Source: Anaeromassilibacillus sp. An250 (GTDB taxonomy: Bacteria; Bacillota; Clostridia; Oscillospirales; Acutalibacteraceae). Taken from it: a DNA stretch of 64,000 nt. Positions 25,105 through 34,512 of this stretch are shown here, piece after piece. The first letter of the stretch is position 1, and each line of letters begins with the position of its first letter. Position numbers and translations under genes: made by a program. The stretch spans positions 94,491-158,490 of the forward strand of contig NZ_NFJK01000008.1 in assembly GCF_002159845.1 (NCBI RefSeq), in the 5' to 3' direction. The notes beneath the pieces were generated by a model. The model saw nothing but the letters and a program-made list of their open reading frames with translations, was not told the origin of the DNA and ran no database searches.

Positions 25105-27729
25105 ATGAAAACAGAAAAATACAATGTCACCGGCATGACCTGTGCAGCCTGCCAAGCGAATGTCACGCGGTGCGTGCAAAAGCTGGAGGGGGTTGAGGAC
25201 GTCAACGTCAGCCTTTTGGCGAACCAGATGACGGTTTCCTATGACGAGGCGCAGGTCCACCCGGAGGAGATCATTGCAGCGGTCCAGAAGATCGGCTATG
25301 GCGCGGCTTTGCCGCAGCAAACGGAGGCCAAGGAGAGCGGATTCCGCAGCGAATGGCAGGCGCGAAAAGACCGGGCGGAAGAAAGCCGGAAAAGTATGAA
25401 GCACCGGCTGGTAACGTCGGTCGTTTTATTGATCCCACTGATGTATGTCGCCATGGGGCCGATGATGGGGCTGCCAGCTCCAAGTTTTTTGGTCGGGACA
25501 GAAAATGCCTTGATTTCTGCTCTGACGCAGCTCTTGATTACGATTCCCATTCTGTTTATCAACCGGCACTTTTTCCAGAATGGGTTCAAGTCTCTATTTC
25601 ATCGGGCGCCCAATATGGATTCCCTGGTTGCGATTGGATCGGGCGCTTCGCTCGTCTACGGGATTTTTGCCATGTTCCGAATGGCCTACGGGTTCGGCCA
25701 TGGGGATATGGCGTTGGTGCATGAATACGCACATGCCCTCTATTTTGAATCCGCCGCAATGATCTTGACCCTGGTGACCGTCGGCAAGTATTTGGAGGCA
25801 AAGTCCAAATCCAAGACCTCGGATGCGCTGGGGAAACTGGTGGATCTGGCGCCGAAAAATGCGGTGGTTATCCGCGGCGGCGTGGAACAGACCATCCCGG
25901 CGGAGCAGGTCATCGCCGGGGACATAGTCGTCATCCGCCCAGGCGAAGGCATCCCGGTGGACGGTGTGGTCATAGAGGGTCACGGCTATGTGGATCAAGC
26001 GGCTATTACCGGGGAGAGTATCCCGGTAGAGAAAAATCCCGGCGATCCGGTGATCTCCGCCACCATCAATAAAAATGGAACATTCCGGTTCCAAGCATCC
26101 AAGGTTGGCGAGGATACAACGCTTTCCCAGATCATCCGGCTGGTGGACGAAGCGGGCAATTCCAAAGCGCCGATCGCGCGGCTGGCGGATAAGGTCAGCG
26201 GCGTATTCGTACCAACGGTGATCGGAATCGCCATTGTCACCGCCATTGTCTGGCTATTGGTGGGGCAAAGCTTTGAATTTGCCCTGTCGAACGCCATCTC
26301 CGTGCTGGTGATCTCCTGCCCGTGCGCACTGGGACTGGCCACGCCGGTGGCCATCATGGTCGGAACGGGGAAGGCCGCCGAGATGGGCATTTTGATCAAA
26401 TCCGCTGAAAGCCTGGAGAATCTTCATGCGGTAGATACCATCGTGTTGGATAAAACCGGAACCATTACCTCCGGCCATCCGTCCGTGACCGACATTGTTG
26501 TGCTGGATGCTGCCATGACGGAGCAGACCTTCCTGGAAGAGGCTGCGGCGGTTGAGACTGGCAGCGAGCATCCCCTGGCGCAGGCCGTGGTAGAACGCGC
26601 CCAGCAATCCGGTATCTCGATTCCCAAAGCGGAGGCGTTTGAGGCGCAAGCAGGCCGCGGCGTCCGTGCAACGGTCCGCGGGCATGCATACCTGGCTGGC
26701 AATGTGGCGTTCATGGAGGAAAATAACCTTCTGGTAAAGGATGCCGCGGCGCAAAAAGCCCGCGATGCCGTTACCAAGTTGGCAGAGGAAGGAAAGACTC
26801 CGCTTCTGTTCGCGCGGGACGGCAAGATTGTCGGAATGATTGCCGTGGCCGATACGGTGCGTGCATCCAGCCGGGCGGCGATCCAGCAGTTTTCCAAGAT
26901 GGGCCTGCACGTCGTGATGCTGACAGGCGATAACCGGGTGACCGCGGAGGCCATCCGCAAGGAGCTCGGCATCGAGAAGGCCATATCGGATGTACTGCCG
27001 ACCGAAAAGGAGGCCAACATCCGGGCCTTGCAGGAACAGGGGCATAAGGTCGCCATGGTGGGCGACGGAATCAACGATGCACCCGCGTTGACCCGCGCGG
27101 ATATCGGCATCGCGATCGGCGCCGGTACGGATATTGCCATCGAGTCGGCGGACGTAGTTTTGATGAAGGATTCCCTGGAGGATGTGGCGACAGCGATCGA
27201 CTTGAGCCGCGCTGTAGTGCGAAACATCCACATGAACCTGTTTTGGGCCTTTTTCTATAACATCCTGGGTATCCCGGTTGCAGCGGGCGTCCTGTTCCCT
27301 GCATTTGGCCTGCGCTTGAGCCCGATGATCGGTTCAGCGGCCATGAGCTTGAGCTCGGTCTGTGTTGTAACCAACGCCCTGCGCCTCCGCTTCTTCAAAC
27401 GGAAGGGGATGGAGCCACAGGTCGCAGAACCCCCGGCAGCCTCTCTGCCGGAGATAAACCATCCTTCAGTTCCTGTTGTGCAGGAATTGAACCAACAGAA
27501 AGGAACGATTGAAATGAAAAAAGTATTGGTTGTAGAAGGCATGATGTGTGCGCACTGCCAGATGCATGTACAAAAGGCGCTGGAGGGCGTGGACGGTGTG
27601 CAGGAAGCGGTGGTGGACCTGGAGAAGAAAACAGCCACGGTTTCCCTTGCGAAAGAGGTATCCGATCAGGTTCTGATGGATGCGGTAAAAGACGCGGGAT
27701 ACACCCCGGTCAGCTGTACAGAGGAATAA
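25105..27729 (+). CDS. copA: Copper-exporting P1B-type ATPase with N- and C-terminal HMA domains
   Basis: An 874-residue copper ATPase. Domains in order: HMA1 with GMTCAAC (C13, C16); eight membrane segments with the CPC metal site C405-P406-C407; phosphorylation D449 in DKTGT; GDGINDAPAL hinge; then, after a Pro/Glu-rich linker (about 770-800), a second HMA domain with GMMCAHC (C815, C818). A C-terminal HMA is unusual for CopA and looks like a fused CopZ chaperone. Cotranscribed with csoR and induced by copper by inference from the operators. Confidence 0.95.
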   Translation: MKTEKYNVTGMTCAACQANVTRCVQKLEGVEDVNVSLLANQMTVSYDEAQVHPEEIIAAVQKIGYGAALPQQTEAKESGFRSEWQARKDRAEESRKSMKHRLVTSVVLLIPLMYVAMGPMMGLPAPSFLVGTENALISALTQLLITIPILFINRHFFQNGFKSLFHRAPNMDSLVAIGSGASLVYGIFAMFRMAYGFGHGDMALVHEYAHALYFESAAMILTLVTVGKYLEAKSKSKTSDALGKLVDLAPKNAVVIRGGVEQTIPAEQVIAGDIVVIRPGEGIPVDGVVIEGHGYVDQAAITGESIPVEKNPGDPVISATINKNGTFRFQASKVGEDTTLSQIIRLVDEAGNSKAPIARLADKVSGVFVPTVIGIAIVTAIVWLLVGQSFEFALSNAISVLVISCPCALGLATPVAIMVGTGKAAEMGILIKSAESLENLHAVDTIVLDKTGTITSGHPSVTDIVVLDAAMTEQTFLEEAAAVETGSEHPLAQAVVERAQQSGISIPKAEAFEAQAGRGVRATVRGHAYLAGNVAFMEENNLLVKDAAAQKARDAVTKLAEEGKTPLLFARDGKIVGMIAVADTVRASSRAAIQQFSKMGLHVVMLTGDNRVTAEAIRKELGIEKAISDVLPTEKEANIRALQEQGHKVAMVGDGINDAPALTRADIGIAIGAGTDIAIESADVVLMKDSLEDVATAIDLSRAVVRNIHMNLFWAFFYNILGIPVAAGVLFPAFGLRLSPMIGSAAMSLSSVCVVTNALRLRFFKRKGMEPQVAEPPAASLPEINHPSVPVVQELNQQKGTIEMKKVLVVEGMMCAHCQMHVQKALEGVDGVQEAVVDLEKKTATVSLAKEVSDQVLMDAVKDAGYTPVSCTEE
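27514..27729 (+). CDS. Possible internal start giving a free CopZ-like chaperone
   Basis: Inside copA, codon 804 is an ATG preceded by AGAAAGGAA with about 9 bases spacing, an apparent ribosome site. Translation from here would give a 71-residue protein (MKKVLVVEGMMCAHCQMHVQ) with the CxxC of a copper chaperone and the size of CopZ. It is in frame with copA, so the same residues also form the fused C-terminal domain. Whether it is made separately needs protein data. Confidence 0.45.
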   Translation: MKKVLVVEGMMCAHCQMHVQKALEGVDGVQEAVVDLEKKTATVSLAKEVSDQVLMDAVKDAGYTPVSCTEE

Positions 27730-27741
27730 GAAACAATCAAG

Positions 27742-27784
27742 CAACGGAACCCCGAAGGACAGCCTCCGGGGTTCCGTTGTTTCA
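27742..27784 (+). terminator. Terminator of the csoR-copA operon
   Basis: CAACGGAACCCCG (27742-27754) pairs perfectly with CGGGGTTCCGTTG (27767-27779) and is followed by TTTC; 12 bases after the copA stop. Confidence 0.75.
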
Positions 27785-27975
27785 AGGAATGCAGAAAAAC
27801 TTCTGAAATATACGGTGTTGTTTAATTATTATGTTTAAGGCGATAAACAGCTGCCAACCCAGACAAGAGGAAGGAAAACGGGTAGATAGGCGTTGCATTG
27901 CAGACACGACTACAGTATAATAAAAGTTCAAGATTGCCAAAAAGCTTCAAATGCGATAGAACGGGAGAAAAAAGA

Positions 27976-29817
27976 ATGAAGCCTGAGCTTGAAAAGATAT
28001 TGATGAAGGTGCAGAAGCCGGGGCGGTATACCGGCGGGGAATGGAACAGCGTGGTAAAGGATAAACATGCAGTCGATGTGCGGGTTGCCTTCTGCTTTCC
28101 AGATACGTATGAGGTCGGGATGTCCCATCTGGGCATGAAGATTTTATATAGCCTTTTCAATGAAAAGGACTATATCTGGTGTGAGCGTGTATTCGCCCCC
28201 TGGGTGGATATGGAAGAGCAGATGCGCAGGAATGGAATGGAACTCTTTGGGTTGGAGAGCGGGGACAGCATCCACGATTTCGATATACTGGGATTTACGC
28301 TGCAATATGAACTGAGCTACAGCAATGTCCTGAATATGCTGGATCTGGCGCATATCCCGCTGCGCAGTGCAGACCGGAAAGGGCTTTCGCCGCTGGTCGT
28401 GGCGGGCGGTCCCTGCACCTGCAATCCGGAGCCGCTGGCCGATTTTGTCGATCTCTTTTTCCTTGGAGAGGGGGAGGAGGTCGATCTGGAAGTGATCGAC
28501 CTATACCGCGCTTATAAAAAGGAAGGGCGCTCCAAGGAGGAATTCCTGCGGGCCGCGGCGCAGATCGAGGGAGTCTATGTACCGTCCCTCTACACGGTTA
28601 CGTACAACGAAGACCATACCATTGCTGCGGTAACGCCGGAGCCGGGAGTGCCCGCGACAGTCAAGAAGCGCCTGATGCTCGATATGGACCGCTCGTATTT
28701 CCCGGAGAAATTTGTTGTGCCGTACATTGAAATCGTACACGACCGGACGGTCGGAGAGGTGTTCCGCGGCTGCATCCGTGGTTGCCGCTTCTGCCAGGCC
28801 GGGTTTATTTACCGCCCAGTGCGGGAGAAGTCGGTGGAGGTGGTGGACCGTCAGTGCCACGCCCTCTGCGACAGCACGGGATACAACGAGATTTCGCTCT
28901 CGTCTTTGAGCACCAGCGACTATACCAAGATCGACGAGCTCCTCGATCAGCTCCTGAGCTGGGCACGCGACGAAAAGACCAGCGTGTCCCTGCCCTCCCT
29001 GCGGGTGGATGGGTTTTCCAATGAATTGATGACGAAGATTAAATCCGTGCGAAAGAGCGGCCTGACGTTTGCGCCGGAGGCCGGCACCCAGCGCCTGCGC
29101 GACGTGATCAACAAAAATGTCCAAGAGGACGAGCTGATGAAGACGGTGAATATGGCGTTTTCCGGCGGTTGGAACACCATCAAGCTCTACTTTATGATCG
29201 GACTGCCGACCGAAACCATGGACGACGTGGCGGGGATTGCGGAATTGGGCCAGAAGGTGGTCAATGCCTTTTATTCCAATCCCAATAAGCCGAAGGGACG
29301 CGGTGTGTCGGTCACGCTGAGCGCGTCCTCCTTTGTGCCGAAGCCCTTTACCCCGTTTCAGTGGGAGCCGCAGGACCCCATCCCGCTGCTGCACGAAAAG
29401 CAGCGCCATCTGGTGCAGTCGGTCAAGACGCGGAAAATCACCTGCAACTACCACGATGCGGACACCAGCTTTTTGGAGGCTGTGTTTGCACGCGGCGACC
29501 GCCGCCTTTGCGCTGTGTTGGAAGAAGCGCATCGGATGGGATGCAAGTTTGACGGGTGGAACGATTATTTTTCGCTTCCACGCTGGATGGAGGCGTTTGA
29601 AGCCTGCGGGGTGGACCCGGCGTTTTATGCCAACCGCCGCCGGAGTTTTGATGAGGTGCTTCCCTGGGACCATTTGGATTACGGCATCCGAAAGGAGTTC
29701 CTAATCCGGGAATGCCAGCGGGCCTATGCGGACACCACAACTCCGAATTGCCGCGAGGCGTGTTCCGCCTGCGGCGCAGCTTGCTTTAAGGGAGGGATCT
29801 GCTATGAGGACCGTTAG
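27976..29817 (+). CDS. Radical SAM protein, TIGR03960-like
   Basis: A 613-residue protein with an N-terminal B12-binding-like region (PDTYEVGMSHLGMKILYSL) and a radical SAM core with the cluster motif C-x3-C-x2-C in FRGCIRGCRFCQAGF. A C-terminal CSACGAAC stretch is Cys-rich. The gene is nearly always paired with a DUF2344 gene, as here (14-base overlap). Its substrate is unknown to me; a tRNA or cofactor role is only a possibility. Start ATG 27976 follows GGGAGAAAA; the frame is open further upstream. Confidence 0.85.
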   Translation: MKPELEKILMKVQKPGRYTGGEWNSVVKDKHAVDVRVAFCFPDTYEVGMSHLGMKILYSLFNEKDYIWCERVFAPWVDMEEQMRRNGMELFGLESGDSIHDFDILGFTLQYELSYSNVLNMLDLAHIPLRSADRKGLSPLVVAGGPCTCNPEPLADFVDLFFLGEGEEVDLEVIDLYRAYKKEGRSKEEFLRAAAQIEGVYVPSLYTVTYNEDHTIAAVTPEPGVPATVKKRLMLDMDRSYFPEKFVVPYIEIVHDRTVGEVFRGCIRGCRFCQAGFIYRPVREKSVEVVDRQCHALCDSTGYNEISLSSLSTSDYTKIDELLDQLLSWARDEKTSVSLPSLRVDGFSNELMTKIKSVRKSGLTFAPEAGTQRLRDVINKNVQEDELMKTVNMAFSGGWNTIKLYFMIGLPTETMDDVAGIAELGQKVVNAFYSNPNKPKGRGVSVTLSASSFVPKPFTPFQWEPQDPIPLLHEKQRHLVQSVKTRKITCNYHDADTSFLEAVFARGDRRLCAVLEEAHRMGCKFDGWNDYFSLPRWMEAFEACGVDPAFYANRRRSFDEVLPWDHLDYGIRKEFLIRECQRAYADTTTPNCREACSACGAACFKGGICYEDR

Positions 29818-30463
29818 AATCTGGTTCCGGAAGATTGGGACCACGCGGTTTATCTCCCATTTGGACCTGACCCGCTGTATGTCGCGGGCGATTCATCGTG
29901 CGAAAATCCCGCTGTGGTATACGCAGGGCTTTAACCCGCGCGCGCTTTTGACCTTTGCGCTGCCGTTGTCCCTGGGCGTGGCGGGCGAGCGTGAAAGCGT
30001 GGACATCAAGTTGGAGGACGACAACTTGTCCAACGAAGAGCTGCTGGAGCGCTTAAACGCGGCGATGCCGGACGACTTGCCGGTGTTTGCTGTGACGGAC
30101 CCCGTGATGAAACCGGGAAAGATCGCGTATGGCTCGTTTGTGATGACCGTAGACCCCGAGGGCCGGGACGCCGAAGCATTGGCCCAGCAGCTGACAGAGC
30201 TGTTTCACCGGGATTCGCTTGTCGTCCCCAAGCACACCAAAAGTGGGTTTATCGACTTCGATATCCGCCCGTATCTGGACCGTGTGGAGGTGTGCCCTGT
30301 GGAGGGAAAGGTGGAGATTCGCGCCATGCTTCCCGCTGGAAGCGAGATGAATGTCAACCCCAGCCTGCTGTTGGAGGCGGTTCAAAAAGAATTGGGGCTG
30401 GATCTGTATACGCAGATCCGGCGGACGAACCTCTACGACGAACAGTTCCATGCGTTTCAATGA
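29804..30463 (+). CDS. DUF2344 radical-SAM-associated protein (TIGR03936-like)
   Basis: A 219-residue protein beginning MRTVRIWFRKIGTTRFISHLD, the DUF2344 start, with GFNPRALLTFALPLSLG. Overlaps the radical SAM gene by 14 bases and has a GGAGGGAT site. In other genomes the domain is sometimes fused to the radical SAM protein, so the two probably form one complex. Molecular function unknown. Confidence 0.85.
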   Translation: MRTVRIWFRKIGTTRFISHLDLTRCMSRAIHRAKIPLWYTQGFNPRALLTFALPLSLGVAGERESVDIKLEDDNLSNEELLERLNAAMPDDLPVFAVTDPVMKPGKIAYGSFVMTVDPEGRDAEALAQQLTELFHRDSLVVPKHTKSGFIDFDIRPYLDRVEVCPVEGKVEIRAMLPAGSEMNVNPSLLLEAVQKELGLDLYTQIRRTNLYDEQFHAFQ

Positions 30464-30544
30464 GGCAGCCATTCTGCTTTTCAGCGGCCCAATGGCCGCG
30501 CTGTGAGACGGGAGGATTTTTAAAGAAGATAGGAGGCCACCGCG

Positions 30545-31072
30545 ATGCCGAACTTGCGAAAGATGCTTGGAAACGTTCAATCGGAAGAGTGCCGCTCCCT
30601 GATGCGGCTGATGGAGACGCAGAGCAAGAAGACGCTGGCGGATTGGGCGGTCGCCTATGCGAAAGCCCATTATCTGCCGGTTTTTGAAGCGGCGTGCCCG
30701 GGGGAACGGCGCTTGGCGGAAACGGTGGCTGCTTGTGAAGCATATGGGAAGGGACAAACGTCACTGAATGAACTCAAGTCGCTGCTCCGGGAGGCGGCGC
30801 AGGTCGCCCGCGCTTTAGCGGACCGTCCGGTTGCGCAGGCGGCGGCCCGCGCGGTTTCTGTGGCCTGTTCTACCGTCCAGACGCCGACCAATGCGTTGGG
30901 CTATCTGTTTTATGGGGCTGCGGCTATCGCATATAGCCAAGCCGGTTTGGATAGGACCGCGGAGGAGTACGAAGAGCTGGCCGCTGTGGAGTTCCAAAGG
31001 GCCTACGCCTCTTTGCAAAAGGCCTGCATACCGGACGAACCCCATCCGGCGAAACTGCACTGGAATTGCTGA
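30545..31072 (+). CDS. Imm5-like putative immunity protein
   Basis: A 175-residue helical protein with WAVAYAKAHYLPVFEAACPG near residue 35-55 and repeated Ala-rich helices (AARAVSVACSTVQTPTNALG), resembling the Imm5-like family of putative polymorphic-toxin immunity proteins. No toxin gene is nearby, so it may be an orphan, or the family has another role. ATG 30545 follows AGATAGGAGG. It sits between the DUF2344 gene and rplS. Confidence 0.6.
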   Translation: MPNLRKMLGNVQSEECRSLMRLMETQSKKTLADWAVAYAKAHYLPVFEAACPGERRLAETVAACEAYGKGQTSLNELKSLLREAAQVARALADRPVAQAAARAVSVACSTVQTPTNALGYLFYGAAAIAYSQAGLDRTAEEYEELAAVEFQRAYASLQKACIPDEPHPAKLHWNC

Positions 31073-31173
31073 TAGGGACGCTTTCGCCGCCGGTCAATTT
31101 TTGCTTTTCTGCATCCCGAAAAAAGAATTTTGGGGATGGGACGAGAAAGATGCGTAAAAAGCGGAAAAAATCC

Positions 31174-31202
31174 TTGCACGTTTTGGCGGATTGTGGTATG
31201 AT
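31174..31202 (+). promoter_or_regulatory. rplS promoter
   Basis: TTGCAC (31174-31179), 17-base spacer, TATGAT (31197-31202). Start would be near 31209, leaving a leader of about 125 bases before rplS. Confidence 0.7.
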
Positions 31203-31208
31203 ATATAG

Positions 31209-31333
31209 GCATTTGGAAACCGCCGCACTCTTTCGGTGGGGTTCAGTGCCCGGATGATTCCGCGACATTGAAGCGGACAGTCCTCTGCCGGATCACACCG
31301 GTATGAATGTCTGAAAAATTTAGGAGGATACAC
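31209..31333 (+). promoter_or_regulatory. rplS leader, candidate L19 autoregulatory RNA
   Basis: The leader holds several short inverted repeats (for example GCCGGATCACACCGG and GAAACCGCC ... GGTGGGGTTC) and a GACATTGAAGCGGACAG stretch that recalls the L19 leader class of Firmicutes. I could not fold it or align it, so autoregulation by L19 is a suggestion based on position and partial resemblance. Confidence 0.4.
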
Positions 31334-31678
31334 ATGGACGCATTGAAATTGATTGCTCAGGATTCCGTAAAGACGGAAATTCCCCAGTTCGAGGTTGGCG
31401 ACACCATCCGCATTGATGTTAACATCCGCGAAGGTGATCGCGAGAGAATTCAGGTGTTTGAGGGCACTGTGATCGCCCGCAAGGGTTCCGGCATCTCCGA
31501 AACGTTTACGGTTCGCCGCGTTTCCTATGGCGTCGGCGTGGAGAGAGTGTTCCCGCTGCATTCCCCGAACGTCAAGGGTATTAAGATCGTTCGTAAGGGC
31601 CGTGTACGCCGTGCAAAGCTGTACTTCCTGCGCGACAGAGTCGGCAAGGCCGCGAAGGTCAAGGAACAAATCAGATAA
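31334..31678 (+). CDS. rplS: 50S ribosomal protein L19
   Basis: A 114-residue L19 with [20 protein letters not shown] and [19 protein letters not shown], both diagnostic. It sits at the 30S-50S interface. Start ATG 31334 follows TAGGAGGAT; an in-frame upstream start at 31307 was rejected because the family begins at MDALKLI. Ends with an intrinsic terminator. Confidence 0.97.
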   Translation: MDALKLIAQDSVKTEIPQFEVGDTIRIDVNIREGDRERIQVFEGTVIARKGSGISETFTVRRVSYGVGVERVFPLHSPNVKGIKIVRKGRVRRAKLYFLRDRVGKAAKVKEQIR

Positions 31679-31689
31679 GCATTCGATGG

Positions 31690-31717
31690 AAAAAGGGACA
31701 TGTGATGTCCCTTTTTT
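31690..31717 (+). terminator. Terminator after rplS
   Basis: AAAAAGGGACA-TGTGA-TGTCCCTTTTTT, a compact hairpin with a T-run 12 bases after the rplS stop. It is also close upstream of the first lepB, so lepB needs its own promoter or read-through. Confidence 0.8.
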
Positions 31718-31745
31718 GTTTATCGCACGGGGAGGAATGTCTTCC

Positions 31746-32369
31746 GTGCAGTTGAGAAAGCAGGTGGATTTGGCTATGGAGCAACAGAATCTTTCCCCCA
31801 GAGAGGATGACGCTGCGGTTGCACAAGACCCGCAAAAAGGCGTTGTCAAAAGCTGTTATGAGTGGATGGAGGCGATTATCCCCGCCCTGATCCTCATTAT
31901 GGTATTTTTTACATTTGTAATCCGTAGCATTACCGTCTCGGGTCCGTCGATGGAGCCCACCCTGATGGACCAATATAAGGTATGGGTGTCCTGCGTCGGC
32001 TATACCCCCCAGGCGGGCGACATTGTCGTTGTGGATGGTTCCGGTACGCAGCTCGACGAGGTGATCGTCAAGCGCATCATCGCCACAGAGGGCCAGACCG
32101 TGGATATCGATTTTGACAACGGCTATGTCTATGTGGACGGCCAGCAGCTCGATGAGAGCGCATACATCGAGAACGGCATCACACGGGATCAGTATGATGT
32201 GGAGTTTCCCCAGACTGTGCCGGAAGGCCATGTCTTTGTGTTGGGGGACAACCGCACCGTTTCGAAAGATAGCCGCGATTCCGAGGTCGGGATGATCGAC
32301 CAGCGCTGTATCATCGGAAAGGTACAGATGATCTATCAGCCGTTCTCCGAATTCGGATGGGTTTCGTGA
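31746..32369 (+). CDS. lepB: Signal peptidase I (first of two)
   Basis: A 207-residue type I signal peptidase. After a charged N terminus there is one membrane span (IIPALILIMVFFTFVI), then the catalytic serine in SGPSMEPTL, the lysine in VKRIIATEGQ, and GDNRTVSKDSRDS. It cleaves signal peptides outside the membrane. The frame is open upstream; GTG 31746 was chosen because GGGGAGG lies at the right distance, with ATG 31737 and ATG 31776 as alternatives. Confidence 0.92.
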   Translation: MQLRKQVDLAMEQQNLSPREDDAAVAQDPQKGVVKSCYEWMEAIIPALILIMVFFTFVIRSITVSGPSMEPTLMDQYKVWVSCVGYTPQAGDIVVVDGSGTQLDEVIVKRIIATEGQTVDIDFDNGYVYVDGQQLDESAYIENGITRDQYDVEFPQTVPEGHVFVLGDNRTVSKDSRDSEVGMIDQRCIIGKVQMIYQPFSEFGWVS

Positions 32370-32411
32370 TGAAAAAAGGAGCTCTGGTCCCTGTTGAATG
32401 AGAGGGAAAAG

Positions 32412-32984
32412 ATGGAATATACCGGCGGGCCGCGCCATGCAGTCCAGCCGGTGAAACGTTTTGTGGCGCACTGCTATGAATGGCTGGAGGCGTTGATCTC
32501 TTCGCTGATCGTAGTGGTGCTTCTGTTCACCCTGCTGTTTCGCATCGTCAATGTGAGCGGGCCTTCCATGCTGCCGACCTTGCAGAGCAACGACCGCGTC
32601 TTGTTGACGAGCTATTTCTACCAGCCAAAGCAGGGGGATGTGGTGGTAATCACCCATACGGCAAAGCTCCAGGAGCCGATCATCAAGCGTGTGATCGCCT
32701 TGGAAAACCAGACGGTGGACATCGACTTTGAAACCGGAACGGTCTATGTGGATGGACAAGCTCTGGATGAAAGCGCATATATTGAGAACGGCATCACCAC
32801 GCAGCCGTCCGACTATACCTATCCGCTGACGGTCCCGCCGGGGCATCTCTTTGTGCTGGGGGATAACCGGGCGGTGTCCAACGACAGCCGCAGCAGTGCG
32901 GTGGGGATGATCGACGAGCGGTATGTGCTGGGCAAGGCGGAATTCGTGGTATTTCCCTTTAGCCGTTTTGGAAAGATTCTATAG
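32412..32984 (+). CDS. lepB: Signal peptidase I (second of two)
   Basis: A 190-residue paralogue of the preceding protein, with the same layout: membrane span LISSLIVVVLLFTLLFRIV, SGPSMLPTL (Ser), IKRVIALENQ (Lys), GDNRAVSNDSRSS. The two share long identical stretches around VDIDFxxGxVYVDGQxLDESAYIENGIT, which points to tandem duplication. ATG 32412 follows AGAGGGA. Confidence 0.92.
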   Translation: MEYTGGPRHAVQPVKRFVAHCYEWLEALISSLIVVVLLFTLLFRIVNVSGPSMLPTLQSNDRVLLTSYFYQPKQGDVVVITHTAKLQEPIIKRVIALENQTVDIDFETGTVYVDGQALDESAYIENGITTQPSDYTYPLTVPPGHLFVLGDNRAVSNDSRSSAVGMIDERYVLGKAEFVVFPFSRFGKIL

Positions 32985-33005
32985 AAACACGACAGGAGGG
33001 ATCGT

Positions 33006-33887
33006 ATGAGCGAAGCACAGTCCATTCAATGGTTTCCGGGCCATATGACGCGGACCAAGCGGCAGATTGAAAAGAGCCTAAAGCTGGTGGACGCGGTGGC
33101 CGAGATCATCGACGCGCGCATTCCGGTCAGCAGCCGGAACCCGGTCCTCGACAAGCTGATCCAATCGAAGCCGCGTGTCATTTTGATGAACAAGTGCGAC
33201 ATGGCGGACCCGGCGCAGACCGCCCGCTGGATCGCGTATTATAAGGCGCAGGGGATCCCCGCGATCGCCATCGACTGCAAAACCAACAAAGGATTGAACG
33301 GATTCATCCCGCTGGTGAAAGAGGTCTTGAAGGACCGCATCGCCGCATGGCAAGCAAAGGGCATGGTGTGCCGTCAGATCCGCGTGATGGTGGTGGGCAT
33401 CCCGAACGTGGGGAAGAGCTCGTTGATCAACCGCCTTTCCAAGGGCGGCAAGGCGAACGTCGAGGACCGCCCGGGCGTTACACGCTCCAATCAGTGGTTC
33501 TCGATTGCAAAGGGCTTTGAGCTCTTGGACACCCCCGGCGTACTCTGGCCGAAATTCGAGGACAAGGAGGTCGGGGAACACCTGGCCTTTACCGGCGCCG
33601 TCAAGGACGAGGTGGTCGACACCGAGCATTTGGCTTCGCGGCTGTTGGAGGTCCTGCGGGACCGCTATGCGGATGCGGTCAAGCAGCGGTATAAGCTCGG
33701 GGACATTGACCTTTCCGAATTAAAAGGATATGAGATTTTGGAATGGATCGGAAAAAAGCGCGGAATGCTGATTTCCGGCGGCGAGATTGACACAGAGCGC
33801 GCCTCCATTGCGGTGTTGGATGAATTCCGCGGCGCAAAGATGGGGCGTATTACGCTGGAGGCAGCCCCTGCCCCGGCGGGAAAATGA
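33006..33887 (+). CDS. ylqF: Ribosome biogenesis GTPase YlqF/RbgA
   Basis: A 293-residue circularly permuted GTPase, with motifs in permuted order: G4 NKCD, then G1 GIPNVGKSS, then G3 DTPG. The N terminus [15 protein letters not shown] is the RbgA signature. It acts in late 50S subunit assembly. ATG 33006 follows AGGAGGG. It leads a cluster with rnhB and yraN, the order commonly seen in Firmicutes. Confidence 0.96.
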   Translation: MSEAQSIQWFPGHMTRTKRQIEKSLKLVDAVAEIIDARIPVSSRNPVLDKLIQSKPRVILMNKCDMADPAQTARWIAYYKAQGIPAIAIDCKTNKGLNGFIPLVKEVLKDRIAAWQAKGMVCRQIRVMVVGIPNVGKSSLINRLSKGGKANVEDRPGVTRSNQWFSIAKGFELLDTPGVLWPKFEDKEVGEHLAFTGAVKDEVVDTEHLASRLLEVLRDRYADAVKQRYKLGDIDLSELKGYEILEWIGKKRGMLISGGEIDTERASIAVLDEFRGAKMGRITLEAAPAPAGK

Positions 33888-33894
33888 GGTGCGT

Positions 33895-34512
33895 ATGGAA
33901 CAGATCGACTGGTTTGCACACGAGTCGGCGGCGCGCCAACGGGGATTTGTACAGGTATGCGGCATCGACGAAGCGGGACGCGGCCCTTTGGCCGGCCCGG
34001 TGTTCGCTGCCGCTGTTCTTTTGCCCGTGGGCGTGCAGATCGAAGGACTCAACGACTCCAAGAAATTGAGCGAAAAAAAGAGGGAGCAGCTCTTTGATGT
34101 GATCCAGGAAACGGCGATCAGTACCTCCATCGCATTTGCCACAGAGCAGGAGATCGATGAGATCAACATCCTCCAAGCGACCTTTTTGGCAATGCGCCGT
34201 GCCTGCGAGGGGCTTTCCGTCCGCCCGGATTATGCCTTGATCGATGGCAACCGCATGCCGCCCCTGGATATCCCCGGGGAGACGATCGTGAAAGGGGATG
34301 CCTGTTCCGCCAACATTGCAGCCGCATCCATCTTGGCGAAAGTGAGCAGGGACCGTCTGATGATGGAGCTGGACAAACTCTATCCGGAGTATCAATTTGC
34401 CAAACACAAAGGGTATGGGACGAAGCTTCACCGGGAGCTCTTACAGCAATATGGGCCGTGCCCCATCCACCGGCGTTCCTTTTTGAAAAAGATTCTGGGG
34501 GAATCCCTTTGA
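33895..34512 (+). CDS. rnhB: Ribonuclease HII
   Basis: A 205-residue RNase HII removing ribonucleotides from DNA:RNA hybrids. Seen: [14 protein letters not shown] with the first catalytic Asp-Glu, YALIDGNR, and [22 protein letters not shown] 33895 was chosen over an upstream in-frame start at 33787 that overlaps ylqF; it has a GAGGTG site, 7 bases after ylqF. Overlaps the next gene start by four bases. Confidence 0.96.
   Translation: MEQIDWFAHESAARQRGFVQVCGIDEAGRGPLAGPVFAAAVLLPVGVQIEGLNDSKKLSEKKREQLFDVIQETAISTSIAFATEQEIDEINILQATFLAMRRACEGLSVRPDYALIDGNRMPPLDIPGETIVKGDACSANIAAASILAKVSRDRLMMELDKLYPEYQFAKHKGYGTKLHRELLQQYGPCPIHRRSFLKKILGESL

Noticed and set aside
28501..29673. 390-codon minus-strand frame over the radical SAM gene
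   Set aside because: Opposite a gene with clear family motifs; no recognisable protein features.
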